Shown here piece by piece: positions 53,360 through 62,335 of a DNA stretch of 64,000 bases (its first letter is position 1; each line of letters begins with the position of its first letter). The DNA comes from Pullulanibacillus camelliae (GTDB lineage Bacteria; Bacillota; Bacilli; Bacillales; Sporolactobacillaceae), in assembly GCF_014642655.1 (NCBI RefSeq), contig NZ_BMIR01000001.1, positions 1 through 64,000 of the forward strand, written 5' to 3'. The position numbers and the translations under genes were made by a program. The notes beneath the pieces were generated by a model that was not told the origin of the DNA, did not search any database, and worked only from the letters and a program-made list of their open reading frames with translations.

Positions 53360-53425
53360 AGCCAAGCCTGGTTAGTACTATCAATCTTAAAGACGTCAGC
53401 GAAGCTATAAATTTTGATAGTATAA
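53360..53425. repeat. Dispersed repeat B, copy 2
   Basis: It resembles 47873-47945 (GTTAGTACTATC, GTCAGCGAAGCTATAAATT). Copy 2 lies just downstream of the second sulfatase stop and contains ACTATCAA...TTGATAGT, so it may fold as a hairpin and act as a terminator on either strand. Confidence 0.4.
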
Positions 53426-53440
53426 AAATTACTCCATCCT

Positions 53441-54949
53441 TTAAGCGAAGCTCATCCGTTCTGGATAGGGTCCTTCAAGTTCTGCATAGACATCTATTAA
53501 TTTCATAAACATCTGATTCTTTATTTCTTTATATCTCGGATCATTAAATAAGTTTTTATATTCATAAGGATCTTCTGTTAAATGATAAAGTTCACCTTCT
53601 GCACGATTTAAATAGTAGTTCATTTTATACTCATTCATTACTAACGTCTTAACATAGAAATTGGGCTCTGCCCGATTTTCTACCAAACACCAATCTCGTT
53701 CAGACCGATTAGGATTTTTAAAGATATTCTTTTGGCTCATCCCTTGCATTTCTGGCAACGGATCAATACCGCAAATATCCAATAGTGTAGGTGCCAGATC
53801 AGCAAGACTGATTAAGGATTCAGACTTAACGTCTTTTGGTAAAGTCTCAGGCCAGCTTACAACAAAAGGGACGCGAATGACATCTTCATAATGAATAGGA
53901 CCTTTTAACCACAAGCCATGATTACCCGCATAATCCCCATGATCTGATGTGAAAATGATCATTGTATTTTCTAAAAGGTTTTCTTCCTTAAGCGTTTTTA
54001 CTACTCGACCTAAATGATGATCCATTAAGCTTATCATGCCATAGTAAGCGGCTAACCACCTTTTGGCTCTCTCTATACCAATGGTTTTATTAGTATGACC
54101 AAGACATTGTATACCTCCAGTATCATGACCCGGGTCTGATGTTGTTTCAACATCAAGTTCATCCATTTTGCCTGCAATCAAATGTTGATGGATAGATGGC
54201 TTATCCATCATCTCCCCTTCCTTCGCATTAAAAGCCGGCAGGTTATCTGGATCATAAAGACTGTTCCAAGGTTCTGGACATAAGAAAGCATTATGAGGAT
54301 CTTGAAAGCTACACCATGCAAAAAAAGGAGCCTCTTTTGATTGTTTAATATAGTTAATTGTTTGATCCGCTGTCCAACGCGTATAATGAAGTTCTTCAGG
54401 TATGTCCCATGACCCTTCTCGGTGGCCTCCACCTGGACCAAAATATTGTGAGGGATCCACACCTTGTTCTTCTAACCAAGCCCCATAGTGCATGCCATGT
54501 GAAGAATCTTCATCAGCGTGTCCATGGACCATCGCTACTGTTTCAAATCCATAATAGGGACCATTCCAGTTCTTCCAAAATTCACGATCATGAATATTAG
54601 GCGGGGCTTCGAAGCTTTCCTTATTCAAAACCGGCTTAAAATGTGCTTTACCAAATAATCCAGTATTATACCCAGCCTTCGACAACTCAGAACTCAATGT
54701 CCGACAATTTTCATCCAGTTCCACTCCAATATTCCAACATTTATGCCGCGATGGGTATTGGCCTGTAAGAATACTTGATCGACTGGGGGAACAGACTGGA
54801 TTGGTGACATACGTCCTCATGAATGAGACGCCGTCTTTAGTTAATTGATCCAAATTAGGCGTAGAAATTGTCTCATTACCTAACGCATGAATGGTATTCC
54901 AGTGTTGTTGATCTGTAGTAATTAACAAAATGTTAGGTCTGTTAGTCAT
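53441..54949 (-). CDS. Sulfatase, Cys-type (formylglycine-dependent family)
   Basis: This is a second sulfatase of 502 residues, not closely similar to the first. It opens with RPNILLITTDQQHWNTIHALG, which holds the metal-binding Asp pair (DQQ in place of DD), and has the signature NPVCSPSRSSILTGQYPSRH with Cys53 as the formylglycine precursor. FTSDHGDYAGNHGLWLKG is the distal metal site. No signal peptide is visible. Start is ATG behind AAGGGGTG. It is transcribed on its own, divergently from the AraC-type regulator, with a cre-like site (one mismatch, 55078-55092) in between. Substrate unknown. Confidence 0.92.
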   Translation of the reverse strand: MTNRPNILLITTDQQHWNTIHALGNETISTPNLDQLTKDGVSFMRTYVTNPVCSPSRSSILTGQYPSRHKCWNIGVELDENCRTLSSELSKAGYNTGLFGKAHFKPVLNKESFEAPPNIHDREFWKNWNGPYYGFETVAMVHGHADEDSSHGMHYGAWLEEQGVDPSQYFGPGGGHREGSWDIPEELHYTRWTADQTINYIKQSKEAPFFAWCSFQDPHNAFLCPEPWNSLYDPDNLPAFNAKEGEMMDKPSIHQHLIAGKMDELDVETTSDPGHDTGGIQCLGHTNKTIGIERAKRWLAAYYGMISLMDHHLGRVVKTLKEENLLENTMIIFTSDHGDYAGNHGLWLKGPIHYEDVIRVPFVVSWPETLPKDVKSESLISLADLAPTLLDICGIDPLPEMQGMSQKNIFKNPNRSERDWCLVENRAEPNFYVKTLVMNEYKMNYYLNRAEGELYHLTEDPYEYKNLFNDPRYKEIKNQMFMKLIDVYAELEGPYPERMSFA

Positions 54950-55373
54950 TCAATCATTCACCCCTTATGGTTATTGCCATTGCAGAAAAACTGTTCATTG
55001 ATTGTAGTCGGTATATTAAAGCAATATTTATCTTTTAATTTAAACTGAAACTATTAAAAACGGAGCCAAGAATAAAAACAAAGCGTTTTCAAAATAACCG
55101 ACCTGTAATTAAGCTTAAAACTTAGAGCGAAGTCTCTTCTCTATTAACTTTTATAAAATAGAAGCGCCACGCCGTTACTCTGCTGATCTATCTGCCAAAG
55201 AGCTGTTCATTATTGAAGGTTCACACCACATCCTTTCATTGCTTAAAATAAATACTGTTCGAGCTCTCTCACGCTTTTTCAATTTGTAAAAATATGATAC
55301 AGGCTACCTTCACTTTTTCGACAAAAGTTTAATTTAATAATAGTGTAATAAAACAATGGTGTGACTAGAATAG

Positions 55374-55407
55374 CATTATGTTAGAATTATTTTAACATTA
55401 TGTTAGA
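55374..55407. promoter_or_regulatory. Direct repeat CATTATGTTAGA x2, candidate AraC-family site
   Basis: The identical 12-mer CATTATGTTAGA occurs at 55374-55385 and 55396-55407, 22 bases apart (two helical turns), ending 14 bases upstream of the AraC-type start codon. Tandem half-sites spaced like this are typical of AraC-family proteins. The rest of the 54950-55373 gap contains the cre-like site and no gene that I can see. Confidence 0.65.
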
Positions 55408-55421
55408 TAGGGGGCTAAAGC

Positions 55422-56258
55422 ATGGACAGTTTCACCCATGAATATGCGAGCCACTGGTATCATAACCCAACGCTTACCGAAAAATCAGGCGGCCTTTGGA
55501 TTGTAAGAGGGGGGAAAAATAAAGCAAAGCCTAACTATGTCGTTGGGCCACGGTTCATCAATTATTTCAGTTTACATTTTATCTTTGAAGGGAGTGGGAG
55601 CTTAAGCTTTAATAACGAGACCTTTCATTTAAATAGTGGGGACCTGTTTTGCTTATTTCCCCAACAGTCCTATATCTATAATACAGATCCGGAGAATTTG
55701 CTGCATATGCAATGGATTGCTATTGATGGCAAGCAAGCCCCCTCCCTCATTTTCCAAATAGGCTTAACGGCCTCCAAGCCCATTCTTAGGAAGGTAATTA
55801 CTGAGGATCTACTCACCGAATTAAATGCCTTATATGCTTCATTTGAACTTGATGATAAAAAATTTGCCCTACATCGCTTGGGACACTTATTTGAAATTTT
55901 TCATTTACTTTCCTTGCAAAATCAAGAGGTAGATCATTTTTCCTCAGATGACTGGATTCATCAAGCAAAGGATTATCTCAATATCCACTATACTGAAAAT
56001 TTATCCGTCGAGGATGCTGCACAATATTTTGGTGTCCATCGAAGTTATTTTTCTGACTGCTTCAAACACACCTTTAACATTTCACCAAAGAAATACCTTG
56101 TTCAGCTTAGAATGAACAAGGCGTATCAGATGATTGAAGACGAAACCTATTCCTTTACAGAGATTGCTCATTCCACAGGATACTCAGATATCTATTCCTT
56201 TTCAAGAGCCTTCAAAAACTATTATGGCTTTTCACCAAGACAGGTAAAGGAAAACTGA
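55422..56258 (+). CDS. AraC-family transcriptional regulator
   Basis: This is a 278-residue regulator. The N-terminal cupin-type sensor has YFSLHFIFEGSGSLSFNNETFHLNSGDLFCLFPQQ. The C-terminal double HTH has LSVEDAAQYFGVHRSYFSDCFKHTFNISPKKYL and SFTEIAHSTGYSDIYSFSRAFKNYYGFSPRQ. Start is ATG behind ATAGGGGGC. It is divergent from sulfatase 2 and so probably controls the sulfatase/importer locus. The effector is unknown; a desulfated or sulfated sugar is a guess. Confidence 0.88.
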   Translation: MDSFTHEYASHWYHNPTLTEKSGGLWIVRGGKNKAKPNYVVGPRFINYFSLHFIFEGSGSLSFNNETFHLNSGDLFCLFPQQSYIYNTDPENLLHMQWIAIDGKQAPSLIFQIGLTASKPILRKVITEDLLTELNALYASFELDDKKFALHRLGHLFEIFHLLSLQNQEVDHFSSDDWIHQAKDYLNIHYTENLSVEDAAQYFGVHRSYFSDCFKHTFNISPKKYLVQLRMNKAYQMIEDETYSFTEIAHSTGYSDIYSFSRAFKNYYGFSPRQVKEN

Positions 56259-56329
56259 TCGAATAATGGTGTCTATTTTTTTGAGGATACACTCTTTTTG
56301 AGCGGGAATGGATGATATAAACAAAAAAA

Positions 56330-56370
56330 TTCCCCACGTCCTACAAGAGTAAAGCATGCAACTTGGGGAA
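56330..56370 (-). terminator. Terminator downstream of the ThuA-like operon
   Basis: TTCCCCA and TGGGGAA flank a 27-base loop, and on the minus strand the stem is followed by TTTTTTTG. No minus-strand gene ends nearby, so it would stop the ThuA-operon message about 400 bases after its last gene. The gap also holds a GC-rich hairpin at 56507-56529 (ACCGGGC/GCCCGGT). Confidence 0.5.
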
Positions 56371-56574
56371 GCCTCCTCATAGAAACATCGTGGTTCCTAT
56401 GTTTTTTCCAGCCTTTTATATTAGAAAGCTTAGCTTATACTCAACCGCTGCGCCGAGCACAGCCTGATGTTCATGCTTTCTTACCTGTTTAGAAAAACCG
56501 GGCAAAGAGCATGCCCGGTCCTTGCTTGGTATAGAGCATCATCCAATATGAAAGAGGCTTCATTACCTGGTCAA

Positions 56575-56776
56575 GTGGATGGAGCGCAAGGCACGAGATT
56601 CGGGACACTCTAAAATCGTGTGTTCCTCGGGCGCCGCTGACTCATGATGCGGAAACTAGAATCCTGCGGGAAGTGGGAGATCGGTAAGACCTTAGCAGTG
56701 CGAAGGCGCGAGGAGGCTTACCACTCCCCCGCGGAAAGCGAGCGGCCTGGAGCGGAAATCCGCACCGTCCTCATGA
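56575..56776. repeat. Bacillales palindromic intergenic repeat, copy 3
   Basis: CTGCGGGAAGTGGGAGATCG, AGGCTTACCACTCCCCCGCG and GAAAGCGAGCGGCCTGGAGCG match blocks inside copy 1 (15650-15740). The element contains long complementary parts (GTGGGAGATCGGTAAG...CTTACCACTCCCCCG) able to form a stem. It abuts the stop codon of the ThuA-like gene. Confidence 0.65.
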
Positions 56777-57490
56777 TCAGCTTAAACTTTCCTTAGGCTG
56801 TGCATTCCCATAAACAGGCTTATCACGTTTTGACGGTGCGACATAATGTGCCGCATTAATGATGACCTTCTGTACATCGGATTGGTAATAGGTTGGGAAG
56901 GTTTCATGTCCTGGTCTAAAGTAAAAGATTTTCCCTTGACCGCGATGGAACACACAGCCGCTTCTGAAGACCTCTCCACCCTTGAACCAGCTCAAAAAAA
57001 TCAGCTCATCAGGGACTGGAATATCAAAATGTTCCCCGTACATTTCTTCATGTTCTAGCTCGATGGTTTCCCCGATCCCTTCAGCTATCGGATGGCCTGG
57101 GTTGACCACCCAAAGACGTTCATTCTCTCCTGCCTCACGCCATTTTAAGTCACAAGACGTCCCCATCAGACGTTTAAAGATTTTAGAAAAATGACCGGAA
57201 TGGAGAACAATTAATCCCATGCCATCTAAAACCCGTTGGTGGACACGACTGACAATCTCCTCAGACACCTCATCATGGGCCATGTGTCCCCACCAAACAA
57301 GCACATCTGTTTGCTTTAAGACATCCTCAGTCAGACCATGCTCCGGCTCATCAAGTGTCGCTGTTTTTGTTGCGAACCCGGCTTCATTTAGAAAGTCAGC
57401 AATGGCTTCGTGAATCCCACTGGGATAGACTGCTTTGACGGCTTCATCATTTTTTTCATGTCGAAATTCATTCCATACTGTTACATTCAT
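56777..57490 (-). CDS. ThuA-like protein
   Basis: This is a 237-residue ThuA-family protein with the class I glutamine amidotransferase-like fold. It has [31 protein letters not shown] at the N-terminus, [41 protein letters not shown] in the middle and [16 protein letters not shown] near the end. ThuA proteins accompany disaccharide importers in rhizobia (thuEFGKAB), where ThuA takes part in conversion of keto-derivatives of trehalose. Start is ATG behind GAGGAG. Here it is the last gene of the fourth ABC operon, 25 bases after the permease. The substrate is not determined. Confidence 0.88.
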   Translation of the reverse strand: MNVTVWNEFRHEKNDEAVKAVYPSGIHEAIADFLNEAGFATKTATLDEPEHGLTEDVLKQTDVLVWWGHMAHDEVSEEIVSRVHQRVLDGMGLIVLHSGHFSKIFKRLMGTSCDLKWREAGENERLWVVNPGHPIAEGIGETIELEHEEMYGEHFDIPVPDELIFLSWFKGGEVFRSGCVFHRGQGKIFYFRPGHETFPTYYQSDVQKVIINAAHYVAPSKRDKPVYGNAQPKESLS

Positions 57491-57515
57491 CTCTCTAACA
57501 CTCCTCTACGTTTGT

Positions 57516-58343
57516 CTATTCTTTTACTGATCCCGAAGTTAGTCCTGAAACAATGCGACGCTGGAAAATAAGGACTAAGATGACAAGTGGAACCGTCACA
57601 ACAACTGTTGCCGCGCAAATTTCTCCCCAAGGTACGGAATACTGTCCTGAAAACATTGAGATTCCAACGGGTACGGTTTTATAAGCCTCGTCGGTATTAA
57701 TCGTTAATGCAAAAAGGTATTCATTCCATGCTGCTATAAAGGCAAGGATAGCCGTGGTAAATATCCCAGGGACGGCCAATGGAAAAATGATCTTCCGATA
57801 GGTTTGCATCAGCGTGGCGCCATCCATTTTAGCCGATTCCTCTAGCTCTTGTGGTATTTTTCTAAAGAACGTAACCAAAATCCATATGGAAAGCGGCAGG
57901 GTAATCGTAATATACGGAATAATTAAACCCGTATAGCTATTGGTTAACCCCAAATGCATCAGAATAATATAAATTGGCGAAAGTGTTGAAATCTGCGGAA
58001 ACATTGTTACTGATAATGTTAACCCTAGTATCACGGATTTGCCACGAAAACGTAATCTTGCCAGAGCATACGCTGCAAATGAAGCAAATAACACGGAGAT
58101 AATCGTTGTGCTTGCTGCGATAATAAAACTGTTTTTAAGATAGTTTAAAAAAGGATAATCAACAAACACTGAAACATAATTATTTAATGTTGGATGATCA
58201 GCAATCCAGTTAAACGCCTGGCTCCCGTATAGCTCTGTCGGAGGCTTGAAGGAGCTGAGAAACACCCAGAGAAACGGAAACATGATAACAAAAACAAAGA
58301 CAATGAGAAACAAATAAAAGGATACCCCTGCTTTCTTTTCCAT
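57516..58343 (-). CDS. Sugar ABC transporter permease, MalG/AraQ type
   Basis: This is a 275-residue permease with six membrane segments and the EAA loop ELEESAKMDGATLMQTYRKIIFPLAVPG. In the loop motif the second Ala is replaced by Ser (EESA). Start is ATG behind AAGGAGGAATAG, 12 bases after the MalF-type gene. Operon context with a ThuA-like gene, a LacI regulator and a GH2 beta-mannosidase suggests a disaccharide or manno-oligosaccharide. Confidence 0.88.
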   Translation of the reverse strand: MEKKAGVSFYLFLIVFVFVIMFPFLWVFLSSFKPPTELYGSQAFNWIADHPTLNNYVSVFVDYPFLNYLKNSFIIAASTTIISVLFASFAAYALARLRFRGKSVILGLTLSVTMFPQISTLSPIYIILMHLGLTNSYTGLIIPYITITLPLSIWILVTFFRKIPQELEESAKMDGATLMQTYRKIIFPLAVPGIFTTAILAFIAAWNEYLFALTINTDEAYKTVPVGISMFSGQYSVPWGEICAATVVVTVPLVILVLIFQRRIVSGLTSGSVKE

Positions 58344-58355
58344 TTCTATTCCTCC

Positions 58356-59666
58356 TTATTTTTTTGAGCCTTCGGGTAAGAGATCGGAGCCCAACAATTT
58401 GACAAAAATGGCTGAAATGATGGCCACACAGATAAAGACGATAACAGACAGCGCTGAACCACTTCCAAAATCCGTCTCAGAGAACATGACTTTATACGCG
58501 TAGATTGAAATCGTTTCTGTCGAGTTTGCTGGTCCTCCCCCCGTCAAAACCGAGATAAGGTCAAAGACGCGGAAGGCATCCAAAGTACGGAATAAAAGAG
58601 AAACCAAAATACTTAGCTTTAGCAATGGCAGCGTGATGTTAAGAAATTGCTTCCATTTATTTGCTCCATCAATTGCAGCCGCTTCATAAAGTGATTTTGG
58701 AATGACTTGCAGTCCTGCTAAGAGCAATAAAGCCATATAAGGTGTAGTCTTCCAAACATCGGTCAAAATGACAGAGAACATGGCTCCATCTCCGGTTGTG
58801 AGTAAGGTCCCCATATTATGGATCAAACCAATTTTTTCAAAGAACTTTGCGATAATCCCGCTCTGTCCATCATAGAGATACTTCCACATCATTGCGGAAA
58901 CGGCAGTTGGTATCGCCCATGGCACAAGTACGGCGGCTCGAATCAAACCTCTACCAAAGAAGGCTTTATTAATAAGCAGGGCGATCGCTAACCCCAGTAC
59001 AAACTCTATTGCGACTGAGATCACTGTAAAAACAACGGTATGCAAGATGGCTGCCCACATTCGCGAATCCTTCAAAAAGTGCGCATAATGTTTTAAACCA
59101 ATAAAATTCGGCTTATTCAAGGTATCTTCAAGGCCTGAAGCTAGCCCAATATCCTTTTTTGCATTGGATAAGACCTTAGTATTTTGATTCAGAGCCTTCA
59201 ATTGCTTTGTGACTTGATCTGTGGCCTTTTGAATAGCCTCAGCTGTTGACTTACTAATGGTCACTATCGAAAGCTTTTCTGACGGTGTTTTATAATTATT
59301 GAGGATGTCATTGACTTTATTATAACGATCCCCAGATTCTTTTCGGATTTCATTATCAATCGTCGTGAGCTGTTGATTGATTTTCGTTAAGGTAGCTTTC
59401 GGCTCTCCCGAAGCTTTAGTCGCATCATTTTTTAAATCCGCCATTAAAAAGGGGGCATTATCTAAATAACGATTTAAATCAAGGCTATAATGCCTCGTTG
59501 TTGATGCCTTTGTCGGATCATTCAACTTGTAATCAAATAAACTAAAATACATGGATTGTAGGACCGGGTAAATCGCAATGACAAAGATCAGGATAAGAGC
59601 CGGACTCATTAAAAGATAGGCAGCTTTCCAATCTGATTTTTTATGAAGTTTTTTCTGAGCCTTCAC
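58356..59666 (-). CDS. Sugar ABC transporter permease, MalF type, with large extracytoplasmic insertion
   Basis: This is a 436-residue permease, about 140 longer than the usual ~300. The extra length lies between the first helix (AAYLLMSPALILIFVIAIYPVLQ) and NFIGLKHYAHFLKD, about residues 47-185. It is polar, rich in Lys, Asn and Thr, and looks helical or coiled-coil (INQQLTTIDNEIRKESGDRY, AIQKATDQVTKQLKALNQ). It should lie outside the membrane, where E. coli MalF also has an enlarged loop, though in a different position. The EAA loop LYEAAAIDGANKWKQFLNITLP is normal. The start is GTG at 59666 with GAGG eight bases upstream; an in-frame GTG three codons earlier overlaps that site. Confidence 0.85.
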   Translation of the reverse strand: MKAQKKLHKKSDWKAAYLLMSPALILIFVIAIYPVLQSMYFSLFDYKLNDPTKASTTRHYSLDLNRYLDNAPFLMADLKNDATKASGEPKATLTKINQQLTTIDNEIRKESGDRYNKVNDILNNYKTPSEKLSIVTISKSTAEAIQKATDQVTKQLKALNQNTKVLSNAKKDIGLASGLEDTLNKPNFIGLKHYAHFLKDSRMWAAILHTVVFTVISVAIEFVLGLAIALLINKAFFGRGLIRAAVLVPWAIPTAVSAMMWKYLYDGQSGIIAKFFEKIGLIHNMGTLLTTGDGAMFSVILTDVWKTTPYMALLLLAGLQVIPKSLYEAAAIDGANKWKQFLNITLPLLKLSILVSLLFRTLDAFRVFDLISVLTGGGPANSTETISIYAYKVMFSETDFGSGSALSVIVFICVAIISAIFVKLLGSDLLPEGSKK

Positions 59667-59688
59667 TTTCAACACCTCGTTTAGGAGT

Positions 59689-59716
59689 ATTGGCCTTCAT
59701 GGACATGAAGGCCAAT
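59689..59716 (-). other. Intercistronic 12-bp stem-loop after binding-protein gene
   Basis: ATTGGCCTTCAT and ATGAAGGCCAAT form a perfect 12-bp stem with a 4-base loop, ending 22 bases before the permease start and 50 bases after the binding-protein stop. There is no U-run, so it resembles the message-protecting hairpins of other binding-protein genes. Confidence 0.8.
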
Positions 59717-59766
59717 TTGCATATCAGCATGCTCCCCGTTGTTGGTTTTACATTTTGAGGATATAG

Positions 59767-61074
59767 TTACTTCATGGCTGCTTTCATTTTTTGATCCATA
59801 TTGGCCGCTGCTTTTTCCGGTGTTTCTTTGCCCGCTAACATTTTTGATAGTTCAATTTGAATAATGCTTGAAATTTCTTGATAATTTGGTGCAACTGGGC
59901 GAGACACCGCGTTAGCCACAGCATCTGTGAACCCTTTTTGTTTAAAGAATGGATTTGCTTTTAATACATCTGGATCTTTATACAAGCTCATGATCGCTGG
60001 TGCACTCCCTCCATTAATGGCCAGGATCTTTTCTCCTTCTTTGCCTGTCATGAATTTTAGGAATTCCCAGGCTTCTTTTGGATGCTTAGAGTACTTATTG
60101 ATGCCCATTTGCCAGCCACCGAGAGAGGAAGCGGAGCCGTTATCACCTGCTGGAAGAACGGCGACACCAACCTTACCAACGATTTTAGATTTGTCTTTAT
60201 CATTAGCATCTGCCCACATATATGGCCAGTTACGGGCAAAAACGGTTTGCCCTTCAATAAAGGCGTTATCTGTATCCGTTTCTTCAAAGTTCGTGACATT
60301 GTTTGGTGTAATCCCTGAATCGATGACCTTCTTCAACTCCTTAAGCCCCTTGATGGTTTGAGGAGTATTCACAGCTACATTGCCATCCTTATCAATAAAT
60401 TGTCCACCATAGCTGCCAAGATACTCTACAGCATTACATACAAGTCCTTCATACTGTTTGGCTTGTAATGCAAAGCCATATTTTGTTCCGTTTTTCCCTT
60501 GAAATTCTTTAGCATCTTTAATCAATTCGTCCCATGTTTTCGGTGGGCTTTTAACAAGATCTGTGCGGTAGAATAATACACCTGCATCAACAAAGAGAGG
60601 AAGCGCCCATTGTTTGCCATTAAACTGCGCTGCACTTAAAGCGCCTTTGTTGTAGTCGCTAAGGTCGACATTATCCTGTTGAATAAAGCGATCAAGTGGT
60701 AAAGTATAGCCGGCTTGAGCAAATTCAGCTGGCCAAACCACATCCATGTTGATGACATCGATAGCACTGGATTTTGCATTAAACGCTGTCACATACGCAT
60801 CATGCTGTTTTCCTGTGTCATTGGGTTCTTCTTGAATCTCCACGTGAATATTAGGGTGTTCCTTTTCAAAGGCTGCAATCATTTTGGTTGTAGCATCTGT
60901 TGTATCTTTACCACGGGCATAAACGATCGTTACTTGCTTCTCCTTACCTGAGGACTTGCTGCTCTCTTTACTTGATGAGGCACTTGAATGATCCTTAGAT
61001 GATGAACAGGCTGACAAAATCAGTCCGAAAGCCAATACGATCACTACTAATACGTTAAACCTTTTCAAATTCAT
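59767..61074 (-). CDS. ABC sugar-binding lipoprotein
   Basis: This is a 435-residue family 1 solute-binding protein. The signal ends at lipobox ILSAC (Cys23), followed by a long Ser/Lys linker (SSSKDHSSASSSKESSKSSG). VTIVYARGKDTTDATTKMIAAFEKEHPNI, the block SSLGGWQMGINKYSKHPKEAWEFLKFMTG and the C-terminal KAAMK are typical. Start is ATG; the upstream region carries GGGGGAAG. A perfect cre and a LacI-type palindrome lie within 60 bases upstream, predicting control by CcpA and the LacI protein encoded at 61146. Confidence 0.88.
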   Translation of the reverse strand: MNLKRFNVLVVIVLAFGLILSACSSSKDHSSASSSKESSKSSGKEKQVTIVYARGKDTTDATTKMIAAFEKEHPNIHVEIQEEPNDTGKQHDAYVTAFNAKSSAIDVINMDVVWPAEFAQAGYTLPLDRFIQQDNVDLSDYNKGALSAAQFNGKQWALPLFVDAGVLFYRTDLVKSPPKTWDELIKDAKEFQGKNGTKYGFALQAKQYEGLVCNAVEYLGSYGGQFIDKDGNVAVNTPQTIKGLKELKKVIDSGITPNNVTNFEETDTDNAFIEGQTVFARNWPYMWADANDKDKSKIVGKVGVAVLPAGDNGSASSLGGWQMGINKYSKHPKEAWEFLKFMTGKEGEKILAINGGSAPAIMSLYKDPDVLKANPFFKQKGFTDAVANAVSRPVAPNYQEISSIIQIELSKMLAGKETPEKAAANMDQKMKAAMK

Positions 61075-61095
61075 GAGTGCTTCCCCCTTTTCAAA

Positions 61096-61110
61096 AGTAA
61101 ACGCTTACAT
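61096..61110 (-). promoter_or_regulatory. cre site (CcpA)
   Basis: On the minus strand ATGTAAGCGTTTACT matches the cre consensus at all constrained positions. It lies 22 bases upstream of the binding-protein start codon, a position suited to blocking initiation or elongation. Confidence 0.75.
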
Positions 61111-61112
61111 AT

Positions 61113-61130
61113 TGTGGAATCGATTTCACA
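61113..61130. promoter_or_regulatory. LacI-type operator upstream of the binding-protein gene
   Basis: TGTGGAATCGATTTCACA is an 18-bp palindrome with one mismatched pair and the same GAAATCGATTTC-type core as the site at 62197-62210. It lies between the LacI gene end and the importer operon. Confidence 0.7.
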
Positions 61131-61145
61131 AAAACAAAAAATTGA

Positions 61146-62135
61146 TTATGTGGAGTGTCTTACCACCAAATGTAAGGGTAATTCAGTGATTTCATTGACG
61201 GGTACCGATTGATTTCTGAGAAAACGAATCATCATTCTAATGGCGGTTATACCAATTTGTTCAACGGGTTGATAGACGGTAGAAATCGCTGGATCCATCA
61301 ATTCAGCAATGGGTTGGTCGTCAAATCCTAATATGGCAAGATCATCGGGGACAGCCGTCCCATTTCTCTTCGCTTCAGCAATCATCCCTAATGCCACTTC
61401 ATCGCTGCTTGTGAACACAGCCGTTGGTCGATCGGCTTGCTGCATCAATGCATGATAAATGCGCTTGCCATCTCGTGTATCGTAGGCATCCTTAAACATC
61501 CACCGCTCATTTAATGGGAGTCCATACTCATCTAAAGCCTTTTTATACCCTGCATAGCGTTCTCTTATATTGGTAAACTGACTGCCTGCATAACAATAAG
61601 CAATCTTTTTATGCCCTCTTTCGAGCAGATGCTTCGTCCCTATATAGCCACCCTTTAATTGATCTAAGCAAACAATAGGCGCTTCAGTATGTGGTGGATA
61701 TTCATTGCAGAACATAATCGGACCAAACTCTTTATATGGCTTAATAACATCCCACTCATTCTCCGTTGAGGCAAAGATGATGCCGCCAACCTGTCGGGTC
61801 TTTAACCAATTGAGATATAAGAGCTCTCTTTCCTTTTGTGACTTCGTCTGACACACAATGAGCTGAAAACCCACTTCAGCTGCAATGTTCTCCATGGCAT
61901 CAACAAGCTTGCTAAAAAAGGGATTTGATAGTCTTGGTATCAATACGCCTATTGTTTCATGCGTTTGCGTACGAAGTTGTCTGGCGATGGAATTTGGGAC
62001 ATACCCCAATTGCTCCATTGCCTGTTGTACACTTTTGCGCTTTTCTTCCGTTACATAGGGATGATTATTAATCACTCTAGAAACGGTAGCTCGTGATAAG
62101 CCTGCCAGACGCGCCACATCCTCGATTGTTGCCAC
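61146..62135 (-). CDS. LacI-family transcriptional regulator
   Basis: This is a 329-residue repressor. The HTH and hinge are ATIEDVARLAGLSRATVSRVINNHPYVTEEKRKSVQQAMEQLGYVPNSIARQL. The sugar-binding domain has IGVLIPRLSNPFFSKLVDAMENIA, FTSSDEVALGMIAEAKRNG and LGFDDQPIAELMDPAISTVYQP. Start is GTG behind AGGAGGAATCATC. Near-identical palindromes lie upstream of its own gene and upstream of the importer operon, so autoregulation and control of the importer are expected. It sits between a GH2 beta-mannosidase and the importer. Confidence 0.9.
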   Translation of the reverse strand: MATIEDVARLAGLSRATVSRVINNHPYVTEEKRKSVQQAMEQLGYVPNSIARQLRTQTHETIGVLIPRLSNPFFSKLVDAMENIAAEVGFQLIVCQTKSQKERELLYLNWLKTRQVGGIIFASTENEWDVIKPYKEFGPIMFCNEYPPHTEAPIVCLDQLKGGYIGTKHLLERGHKKIAYCYAGSQFTNIRERYAGYKKALDEYGLPLNERWMFKDAYDTRDGKRIYHALMQQADRPTAVFTSSDEVALGMIAEAKRNGTAVPDDLAILGFDDQPIAELMDPAISTVYQPVEQIGITAIRMMIRFLRNQSVPVNEITELPLHLVVRHST

Positions 62136-62196
62136 GATGATTCCTCCTCTCTGTCAGCACCTCCCTATTTGATTTAGAGCATCAGCTTAACAATTC

Positions 62197-62210
62197 TGAA
62201 ATCGATTTCA
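62197..62210. promoter_or_regulatory. LacI-type operator upstream of the LacI gene
   Basis: TGAAATCGATTTCA is a perfect 14-bp palindrome 62 bases upstream of the LacI-family start codon. A cre-like TGAAAGCGCTTTATCA follows at 62225-62240. Confidence 0.7.
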
Positions 62211-62335
62211 ACTCAGATTATAAATGAAAGCGCTTTATCATTCAAGCGTTTTTTGCTTTTTAAAATAATTTTATTTTCTTAATACCGTTAAAAGCCTTTC
62301 AAAACGCTGATTTTTTTGCTTAAAAATATAAATCC

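Noticed and set aside
56575-56776. GC-rich palindromic region considered as a riboswitch or structured RNA before the ThuA-like stop
   Set aside because: It lies downstream of the gene and matches another repeat copy at 15650-15740, so a dispersed repeat is the simpler explanation.
59927-60361. 144-codon plus-strand frame inside the fourth binding-protein gene
   Set aside because: Antisense of a conserved coding region with no independent evidence.
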